27,721 nucleotides of DNA from Phoronis ovalis. Lineage: Eukaryota > Phoronida > Phoronidae. Made by a program: the position numbers and the translations under genes. The stretch lies in assembly GCA_028565635.1 (NCBI GenBank), contig JAOXYB010041282.1, positions 1 through 27,721 on the forward strand. Direction: 5' to 3'. This document shows, piece after piece, positions 10,510 through 19,295 of the stretch (the first letter of the stretch is position 1; the number at the start of each line of letters is the position of its first letter). Under the pieces are notes generated by a model, which saw only the letters and a list, made by a program, of their open reading frames with translations, made no database searches and had not been told where the DNA came from.

Positions 10510-12183
10510 CCTTAGTATTTTGTAAATGCTCTAAAATATACGTTTTTCATAGAGTTATAAATTACGTTCCACTAGTACCCGACATCTTGAAACTCAAATA
10601 TACGCAGCAATTGATCTATAATCAGATATTAATAATTAATATCTTTGTAAACATGCGTTGTGTATTTCTATGGTTGGCCAAAGAATGATTATTAATTAGT
10701 TGGATTAATTGTCCAAAAGTTCAATAGTGTGAATGTAACTTGCTATATATGGGAGCATGCAAATGTTATTTCAGCAGTAATACATTATAGATTTATAGAC
10801 CGTAATTGAAAGTCCCGTGTCAATAATCATCGCTTACATGATAAAACACAACGCAGTGATTGTCTTCGGTCCTCTTGTTTTGAACAACATTATATCTTTA
10901 CGATGGAAATACATTTAAAACTTAACGTATGAAGAATTTGGCTGCCTATAGTTTATAGTGATCTTGTACTCCGACTCAATCGACTGACAGAGTGTCTTAT
11001 AAAATGGCTGCCATTGCACACTTCCTGCAGATGGCGCTATAGGCCATTGACCGTACCAGTAATATATGCTCAGGCAGAAAATTGCACAATCAATTAATCG
11101 AATTTTGCATAACGATTATTGTAGCCTTTCTGAACTTTCCTTTTCATCTTCCCTTGGAACAGCGGATACTGAATTTTCAAGCAACAAAAGCATTTTATGT
11201 TAGTTTTTATTGTTTATTTTTATGTATAAGTCAACAATGCACACCCAGATGCAGTTTAATAAAATTAACTTAAAACCAAGACGCAATATATTAAATTTAC
11301 TTACAAAATATATACAACCATTGCACATTTTCGAAAAAGTTTTGCATGTAAAAGACTGGTTAAATCTCCTTTAGTATGGGACAAGAAAATTACAAGCATT
11401 GATCTTTTTATCGTTGTACACGCTTTATCGCTTTGTTTAACCACCAAACCTCATAATTAATTCAACGATTTGTAATGGTACTATTGTTGCCATGATAGCA
11501 CTTGCAAGCAGTTTAACATAACTTTGATTTTCGATATAATCAATATTTTGTCCGTGATGGTTGAATTCAACAATATTCTCTCTTAAAACTACCAACCTAC
11601 AGGTTTCCTAGTTATTAATGTTACAATGAAAAAATAAATCTATTTCAAATTACTATACGTATCTTATATGTATACGCACGTTATGCTTTTACAACACAGG
11701 AGAGTATTAGAAAACTAAACAGGTATTGGTACGGGGTGGCACGGGTAGAAGCCGTATACCAAAATAAGTTTAAGCGAAACAAAACATTTTGTTATACGTT
11801 TTCATCTCTTGATTTCTTTAATCCACATGACTTAGTAAAACAACAAGATTAAATCTATGCATTTTGTACTATTTGTAAAATACTGGTAGCTAATCCTCTC
11901 TAATATAATAAAAACATTCGATTGCGTTGGCAAAATCAATAGAAAGAAATTTACATTATGCTTCTGTTTGATAAAAAATATTAATGTGCAAGTTGTGATA
12001 GTTTTATGCAAAAACGAACTCGCTCTGCATGAGCTCTCCAACATGTTACATCTCTCAAGCTATAAAAAATATGTAAATTCAATAAGATGCTTATTTGATT
12101 AATCTTTACACTATCCGTCATTTTTCAGAAATAAGAAAAACAGATTTATGATGCGAAATTGTTTTACGATAATTTAATTTTGC
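10510..12183. other. Intergenic region between receptor genes B and A
   Basis: 1.7 kb of AT-rich DNA with no supported exon. It holds the presumed promoter of gene A (minus strand, just above 10509) and the 3' UTR of gene B. The only local signal is a GC-richer patch at about 11001-11040 with a CTCF-like motif. Short open frames at 11082-11273 and 11832-12044 look like chance. Confidence 0.6.
11024..11039 (+). promoter_or_regulatory. CTCF-like motif
   Basis: CCTGCAGATGGCGCTA resembles the bilaterian CTCF core (CC...AG[AG][GT]GGCGC). It lies between the two receptor paralogues, inside a small GC-rich island in AT-rich DNA. The call is motif resemblance only. Confidence 0.3.
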
Positions 12184-12803
12184 CTATAGTTGAGTGTCCA
12201 TCACGTCTGTTATTTCTTGTTCTTCTGTTACTTGTTGATCTTCTACGCTTACTGTCGCTGTGTTTCCTATATCGGCTTCAGCATCATATAAAGCCATAGC
12301 CATTTCGAGACTATCTCTGTCTTTGTCCATATCCACTTTATCTGTAGCATCATGCTGCTGCTCAAACTGATATAAGCTAGTATTATACACGTCAGGATCA
12401 TCCACTTTGTTAACCTGTGATATAATCCCTGCTTCCGGATCCTGACTCCAGGCCGAACTAGGCCTACTTCTATTTGGATTCCCATTGTCCTCGAAATCTG
12501 AACTTTTTTTATTTATATTAGCAAAAGCTGTAACTGTGTTTATCTTTTGTTTAGATTTTTTCCATTTCTTTTTTATTTCTTGTTTTTTCTTGCTTCCGAC
12601 TGTTTTTTCGTATTCTTGTTCACTTATGCACCCAAGGTTCCTGCGCATTACAACTAAATGTTTGCCTATAGTTGCTACATCTAAGAAAACTACAAGAACG
12701 AGGCAGGTTATCATAAAAATCATAGCTGCTGTACCTATAGTTGTCGAGCCGGGGGCTTCTACTTTCTCATAAACTTTTCCGTATTCTATTTTTATGATAA
12801 ATG
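12184..12803 (-). CDS. Gene B exon 10: transmembrane helix, whole cytoplasmic tail and stop
   Basis: A 620-nt terminal exon, residues 454-659. The membrane helix is at about 474-497 (TTIGTAAMIFMITCLVLVV), then LDVATIGKH, a Lys-rich stretch (525-540), a Ser/Pro segment around 566-573, tyrosines in DVYNTSLYQF (591-600) and at 626, and an acidic C-terminus. Gene A needs three exons for the same part. The stop is TAG. Confidence 0.88.
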
Positions 12804-15800
12804 CTGAAAGAGACAAAACACCGCTTAATGTACATCGTGAATCTACATTAACCTATCAGGACTGACGAAAATATTCTGACGGTATAAATAAAGAAACCCT
12901 CAAAACTTGCATTGAAACTTCGGTGGAAGTAACAACGAAACCGTTAACTCCGGCATCAACTTAATTACTTCGAAATGATTTCACCTGGTACATGCAGTTT
13001 ATTATAAAACAATGTGCTTATTACTAAATCACAAATACTGCAATAACGAGTACACAGTAAATGAAATTTTAAATGTTTAGATTGTACAGCAACATAATGA
13101 TAAAATGTGAAATTTATCATTATTAACTTACGCAGGCAACGAGTCGGTTCTACCGTCCATTGTCCGAATATATTGCAATGTGTCATTCTTGAATTTGAGC
13201 CATCAGTGAAGAAATACCCGTCTAAACAAGTAAAATTAACAACAGTCCCAAACACTGTGTCTGTTGTATTCGGCTCGGCGTCGGTCACATTAGGAATAGG
13301 TCCACATGAAATTGCTAAAACATAAAAGATTGTCACCACACAGCTTTCTAGGATTAACGGTTTTGGTTAAAAAAACAACACAATGCGGTATGCTGCTTCT
13401 AGTTCATGCTCTCAATTGAGATATTAACTGTCACTGACAAAAGCTTTGTAAAGTTATTGTTTTTACAATCTTTCAAAGCTAATAACGTTCTCTAAGAGCA
13501 CTAAGCATCCAATGAGGATAATATTTAGGGGAGTTATATAGCAACCCAACATATTTTTTGTCGATATGTGTTCCAAACTTACATAATACAACAAAATATT
13601 ATATTTCCCTGCACAACTATGAAGGCTTAAAAAGACTAGCAAGGCGCAATAAATTAAGAAAAACTTACGATAACAGTCGGGTAAACTTGATGGTTGCCAG
13701 AATCCCTGGTCGTCACAATGCATATATTTGACAATACTAGAATCATTATATTCATGCCCCCCAGCACATTCCCACGAAACTCTTGTATTAAAGCTACGAG
13801 AATACGTGGAAGGTATTGCATTTGTCACATTATATTCGCTGCACGTACGAACTGAAATGAAAAAGTTTGCATTTCAATCAAGTTAGGACATACCACCTAA
13901 ACTGTTTCTGGCTTGAGTATAATTCTATCTTGTCTATCCAGAAAAGCTATTGATGCTAAAATAACTTAAATACTAAATATTATAAGAAGAACTGTTTAAG
14001 TGCACAATAATTCACTTGCATAATTAATAATGGTTCCGCAGGGTTAATTAAATACTTTAGGAAATTAAAGCGGACGACTTACTTTCGCAAGGCGCAGGAG
14101 GAGGATCCCACCCACCACCTTGTGTACAGAAGAACGACTTCACAGTTGAATTATCAGGAAAATCATAACCTGTGTCACACTCATATGTCGCTACTGTACC
14201 AAATATATTCCAGGGTGTACTGGCTGTAGCATAACTTGTGATTGGACGAATGCAGGCAATCTCTGAAAGTAAAAAATGCTAACCTGTGTATAACGCTTAC
14301 AGGAATCCATGAAGAAACAAATGGCGAAAGCCAACGTGAACCATTCATTAATACACTACATGGTCATTTCTGCTCCGGGTTCTGGGCAAACCTTTTCTTA
14401 TGTCATCGGTATATTCATTTTACTATAATATTATCCCAGTACAGGCCTGAAATTATTGATAGTAATCTTACCTTCACAGGCCGTAAAATTAAGAGACCAG
14501 CTTTTTGTTCCCAAGCATACTGCAGTCTTTGTTACATTAACTTCATATCTTGAAAACCAGTGTCGCGGTTCGCATTCAAATTGTACTACGGTGCTATAAC
14601 GCCTGTCAGTTGTGTTGAAGATTACGTGATCCAGTGGTGCATATACTGGACACAGTAAATCTGAAACAGCGAATAAGAACTTGATGTGAAGTCGCGTAAT
14701 AATTAACTTTTTCAAAATACGTCGTTTGAGCTTCAACTACGCTTTGATTTTCAAACACCGTATAGACAAATTAATTATAATTGTTTGTGGGTTAAACACT
14801 TAATGAAGGATTTGCATAAAAATATACACGAACCTTGACAGTCTGGTATTGGGGACCATGTTCCTCCCAGTTGGCAAGTGGAAATTTTTGTCACAGACTC
14901 GTCCGGAAACTCATAACCTAAGTTACACGTGAATCTCACTGTTTGACCTACTAGTGAAGTACTGGCGTTACTACTTACTGTGGCTTCAAATACAGTAGGA
15001 ATTGTTCCACATTCTGAAAATTAATATAAAATGTATATCAGACCTTTTGACTAACAATCATAACTTCCCACTCTATTACCCAAAGCTGGGAACAAGGTAA
15101 CTGTATCTCATATCCCTGTACCGTCGTCATTTACGGCCAATTACCGACGTCTAACGAGCAACCTGACTGGTTTAATTATCGTTATGTAATTGTGTCATCA
15201 CCAACAAACCTTGCAGTCTCTTGCAAGCAAAACGATAACTTGATTCACAGTCCCTGTCCCTCCACTCGCCACTGTTGGTACTCATACGCGTGCAGCTTCC
15301 ATCGGCATCTGGTTCTTCAGTGTCCCAGTTAGTCCATATTGATTGAGTGTTATCCACCCAGCGCCATATTGATCCCACAACTTGTCTATATCCTATCCAA
15401 AAACTCTCATAGTGAAATCCAGCACTGAAATTTAAAAAAACAACAATACTACGTTTGTCACTGTTGGTTAGATGTCAGCGTCTTTTCCTACTGTATTAAA
15501 TGAGCAACAAAAAGTTAGAAAAACAGATGTTTAAAAAAGGAATAATTAAGTGCGGTTCATTTTTTGCTGAATAGTACACTATGTCTAATGAAGCACTTAC
15601 GTTATGGAAAATAGATAGTCGTTTTCTGACTGTGATTCTATAGCTAACAAAGCTCCACCGAGGCGACCACAAAAAGCTGTTGCTTCGTCAAAAGTAGACG
15701 TCTGATTGCTCACTATAAAGTAGCAGTTGTCTAAGTTTTTCACCCATCCTACAGCACACTCTCCAGCTATAATAGACGATCATTTCATTTGAGCTCTAAT

Positions 15801-16646
15801 ACGCAGAACATACACAGGGATACAGTCAATCTAAGCAAAGTCATCTGCATGCTGTTTCGTTGTTTTTTAACTCCTTCACCAGCCATATTAGTAGAACATA
15901 CTATATCATTAACCGGAACAGGAACGGATGAATTTATTTTATATAATATACAATATTTTTATAATAAATATAGTCAATCAGTTTCAACTAAAACTAACAT
16001 GTGCTCATATATTTTTTCAAATCAAGAGGTAAAATATGAAACATGATAGTTTTAATGTTATTATAAGTATTTTCAATACGCACAAAATATCCAAAGATCC
16101 TATTTACTATAACAGTCTAATTAATATTCGTTCATACACATTTTAAAATCATATAGTAAATATAATTTTAATGTGTTAACTTTTAATTTGCTTTTGAATA
16201 TTTCCGCAAATTATCAAAAGATCATATGTTATGTAAAAATTATGTCCTACATTGTGACTTACCGTTAGTAAATGGAAGAGCTAGAAAAAATATTGCTGCC
16301 AGAACCTAAAAAAAGTGTATTAAATTTGTGAATTAAAAAGACTAATTACAATAAAAAGCTTAGCTAGAGTTTTTATCTCCGAGCGATATGTAAATGTGCG
16401 ATAGCGTTCATGTACAATTTAACCAAATCGTCATGTTGGAAGTTACAAGCACTGGAGACACACAGACAATATTAAGAAAACTAATGTTTAAATAACATGT
16501 ATAACTAAATAGACTCGTGCTTCCACTTTTCATCAAGTCCTTAACTTGAACCTAATGGCTGCCAATTGCATTCAAGGAACAAAAATCATAATGGTGAAAA
16601 AAGTTGTGGTTGTACAAACCTTTACGTAATTCAACACCAAACACAT
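12184..16646 (-). CDS. Receptor gene B: C-type lectin / 5x CCP transmembrane protein (10 coding exons, 659 aa)
   Basis: Tandem paralogue of gene A. Coding exons, 5' to 3': 16626-16646, 16263-16305, 15601-15766, 15210-15424, 14834-15013, 14472-14660, 14083-14262, 13669-13851, 13132-13314, 12184-12803. All are GT-AG and in phase, 1980 nt with stop. Order: signal peptide 1-21; long-form CTLD 25-144 with six cysteines, WIG at 86-88, EPD at 114-116 and WRD at 131-133; five CCPs at about 149-453; membrane helix about 474-497; tail 498-659. The tail has a basic stretch (525-540) and tyrosines at 593, 598 and 626, none in a clean ITIM or ITAM. It is a probable surface lectin receptor; ligand and signalling are unknown. 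Its 5' end faces that of HLX. Confidence 0.88.
13132..13314 (-). CDS. Gene B exon 9: CCP/sushi domain 5
   Basis: A 183-nt phase-1 exon, residues 393-453, starting ISCGPIPNVT and ending RCL before the donor GTAAGT. It has several N-glycosylation sequons and the same length as gene A CCP5. Confidence 0.87.
13669..13851 (-). CDS. Gene B exon 8: CCP/sushi domain 4
   Basis: A 183-nt phase-1 exon, residues 332-392, with four cysteines and the GGHEYNDS segment shared with gene A CCP4. The donor is GTAAGT. Confidence 0.86.
14083..14262 (-). CDS. Gene B exon 7: CCP/sushi domain 3
   Basis: A 180-nt phase-1 exon, residues 272-331, with four cysteines, a GYDFPDNS loop and a GGGWDPPPAPC ending. It has no internal in-frame start codon, so only splice logic reveals it. 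Confidence 0.85.
14472..14660 (-). CDS. Gene B exon 6: CCP/sushi domain 2
   Basis: A 189-nt phase-1 exon, residues 209-271, with four cysteines and the HWFSRYEV segment that matches gene A CCP2. The donor is GTAAGA. Confidence 0.87.
14834..15013 (-). CDS. Gene B exon 5: CCP/sushi domain 1
   Basis: A 180-nt phase-1 exon, residues 149-208, with four cysteines and the VTKISTCQLGGTW segment shared with gene A CCP1. Its donor, GTTCGT, is non-consensus at position +3. Confidence 0.84.
15210..15424 (-). CDS. Gene B exon 4: CTLD C-terminal half with the sugar-binding loop
   Basis: Residues 77-148: FWIGY core, EEPD (113-116), Cys121, EWRD (130-133), Cys136 and Cys144. The EPD and WRD pair matches gene A. 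The donor is GTTTGT, weaker than the GTAAGT used in most other exons here. Confidence 0.88.
15601..15766 (-). CDS. Gene B exon 3: CTLD N-terminal half
   Basis: Residues 22-76, with Cys25 and Cys36 (long-form pair), Cys54, and the GGALLAIES and ENDYL segments typical of CTLDs. It is 166 nt, phase 1 to phase 2, the same as gene A exon 3. Confidence 0.88.
16263..16305 (-). CDS. Gene B exon 2: signal peptide core
   Basis: The acceptor TTTTTTTAG precedes VLAAIFFLALPFTN, and the donor is GTAAGT in phase 1. Cleavage is expected near Asn21/Ala22, just before the first CTLD cysteine (Cys25). Confidence 0.82.
16626..16646 (-). CDS. Gene B exon 1: start codon and signal peptide N-terminus
   Basis: Seven codons (MCLVLNY) then donor GTAAAG, phase 0, mirroring exon 1 of gene A. 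Joined to exon 2 it makes a strong signal peptide. An out-of-frame ATG begins 23 nt upstream. Confidence 0.75.
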
Positions 16647-18566
16647 GATGTAGAGTTTCCGAGTTCCATAAATTTTATCTAAATTTGAAATTGGACATTT
16701 CTATGTTTGTCTAAAAAACATTTCTCATGATAACACGCAATCTTTAGCAACTTGTCCGTTTCTTCTTAAATGAACACTAAGAGAAAGTTAACGATGTCCA
16801 CATAATTTATCCATGTTCTTCATCTGTACACAAGATGATACCATACTGAATATGGATAACGATGATGTCTCTGTATATTTTACAATAAAATCTAGATATG
16901 TTTCATCACGGACCAAGAATGTGTATTTTGTATGATGCTAGTTGTAAATTTGCCAATATCAGAGATTATTGGTGACAAGGTAAACATGATACAAACAGTA
17001 CAAAAGGCTATTGATTTGATAAACAGCAATTAAATGATAATTATTTGACCATGTTAATAACACCTATTATATTAAAGTTTTAGTTATGGTGATATTTGCT
17101 GACATAATGGTGCTCAATATATCGAAACCTTCCGGGCGCGTGTAACTGGTTGAAACCGATGGCATTCATTTGGACCAACGGATTGATGTAGTCTGGTTGT
17201 CTAGGAAATGTTGTTTACATTATGCTCACACGGTGTCGCCATATATTAACAGTTTTACATACTTCACTCTATATTGGAAAAAATATCCTACTATATATTT
17301 TTAGTATGTCGACAGAGCGCAATTAATGTTGCGCTTGCATAGATTTTTTTTGTGAAATGTAAAGTTTGATCAGAATCACAACGTAAGAAAGTGAAATTTT
17401 AGCGATGCATGCGAATGCAGTGTCATATTTCTAAAAACACCTTTTTTCGTGACCGGGGATTAGGTAAAAAAACATTCCCAAAATACATAACGCAAAATTA
17501 CCATTTCAAGCCAAAATTTGTTAAACATAATCACTTTCATACTACCTTCCCTTGGGTAAATATATTCTCAAAGAAAGCCAAGAACAGACGGAAACACGAT
17601 GCATGTAATGAAAAACGGGAAAATAGTCAAACTACATATGTGCTTAAAAAAGTTATTAAGAGTATTTTTGGCCAATGATTTCTTGCAGGTGTTTGTGAGG
17701 TGTTATCTTGTCTGATTATTTGGTGTATATTCAGCACAACGTGTTTACACATTAAAAGATTGATGAGCAAGATAAGAAAGACATTTAGCTTGTTGATTGA
17801 CTCCGGTCGGGTCTCTCAATACTCTAATAAATTTGCGTTATAGGAATTATAATCAATTGTTTTTACATGCAATAACAAAGGTCCTTATAATTCGGATATA
17901 TATATAGATATTATATATCCGAAAAGAAGCAACTGTAGAATTGTAAGTTACCTTCAAAACAAAAACTGGTATTACTCGTCATGTGCTTTCCATTTGTGAG
18001 AATAAAAGGGTCCGAGACAGTAAAATTAAAAACGAGACATTTTTGAGTATCGCATTTAAAAATGTACTAGCGTACTAAAAGGGCCTTTTAAAGAGTTAGT
18101 GCAGAAAACTGCGAAATTAGTCTTATTCAGTTCCCAAGAAGTCCAACATTAGCAACATCGTCAAACATCGTTACCATTCAAAATTATTGCACGCAGCTAC
18201 CCAATAATTGATGGAGCCTATATGACTAGATACAGTCACTACAAATTATTATTACTATGTACATCGGTGGTGATAAATTAAGTCGTGCAATATTTTAGAA
18301 AATATTTTATAAATGTGGAAAAAATGCGTTGCATATATATAAAAAACTGTTTTGTTTTCCATGATAACATTAAATGCTTTCTACATGTATGTTTACACTT
18401 ACGACCATTTAATGAAAGATCTCCGGTATCCAATGGCAACGGTGCCATTCATGGAAAATTATGAATGAAAGCGTCAAATCACAGAGTTCAAAATTGAGAC
18501 AACTTTCCCAAAAGAAGTTCATTTATTTATATCGTAGAAGCAGGCGCAGAAGGAAAAGAAAAACAC
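16647..18566. other. Shared upstream region of gene B and HLX (head-to-head)
   Basis: About 1.9 kb separating the gene B start codon (minus strand) from the probable HLX 5' UTR exon (plus strand). No convincing exon is seen. An open frame at 17409-17678 is Lys/His/Asn-rich with no recognisable domain and is taken as chance. A short AT-rich hairpin sits at 17888-17922. Promoters of both genes should lie here. Confidence 0.55.
17888..17922. repeat. Short AT-rich hairpin
   Basis: TTCGGATATATA is followed after a short AT-rich middle by TATATATCCGAA, giving an arm of about 12 bp. It lies in the intergenic region and may be a very short transposon remnant or simply a foldback. Confidence 0.45.
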
Positions 18567-18854
18567 GTAAGTATTCGTGATGCGTCAGACGGAACATTTA
18601 ACTAGTTTATTTTCTATTTTAAAATTCTTTCATAAAACTGTATTTTGAACAAAATCGGTCTGTACGCCAAACTGAGTGGTTCTAAACTCCGCAAACGAAA
18701 AAAAGAACTCGAACATATTCATGTACAATGTCTATAATTTGCAAAATTTGAATTTGCTTGATATATTAATATGTTGTAGGCTAAAGAACAGAATTACCTT
18801 TGCATATTAGATTCATCTATTATACAATAATTTTTTCGATTTTTCGATTTGCAG
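18567..18854 (+). other. Probable HLX 5' UTR intron
   Basis: A strong donor (AAACAC|GTAAGT at 18567) and a pyrimidine-rich acceptor ending TTTGCAG at 18854 frame a 288-nt intron. The HLX start codon lies 8 nt after the acceptor. The non-coding exon would end at 18566; its start is not determined. Confidence 0.5.
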
Positions 18855-18862
18855 AATTGACA

Positions 18863-19295
18863 ATGACAGACTTGTTTGCAGCAACACCAACGGTGATATA
18901 TGCCTACCCCGGACCATCATCATCTTTCTGGTCTCTTTCACCTGCTTTTACGCCATTAAATTTTCAAAACAGAACAATGCCTCTATTTGTTAATAACGGA
19001 TCGACTTATATTAATTTGGAGCAAAACAAAAACGTAGAACATGGTACAACTAACTGTGCGACAATCGACGACGAAGGAAACAGGTGTACCGATACTGCCA
19101 CTACGAGGTCTTTTTCAAATCCAGTAACGTCTAATAATACTGAACAGCCATTTTTAAATACTCAAAGTTGCCACACTCCACGAGTGCGCATTGCTGGGTC
19201 AGAAAATTCGATTGGTGAAGGAAACATCAGTGAAAAACAAGCAGTGAGGAGTAGCGACTTGAAGTTTGGAATTCATAGGATTCTGTCAAAAAACA
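18863..19295 (+). CDS. HLX: HLX exon 1: N-terminus and Eh1 motif
   Basis: Residues 1-144. It starts [17 protein letters not shown] and ends in the Eh1 motif [12 protein letters not shown]. The middle is Asn/Thr/Ser-rich and low in order. The donor A|GTAAGT is in phase 1. Confidence 0.92.

Noticed and set aside
12485-12772. 95-aa plus-strand open frame
   Set aside because: Antisense shadow of the gene B membrane and tail exon.
17409-17678. 89-aa plus-strand open frame upstream of HLX
   Set aside because: Composition is Lys/Asn/His-rich without domain, signal peptide or splice partner; it fits chance in AT-rich DNA.
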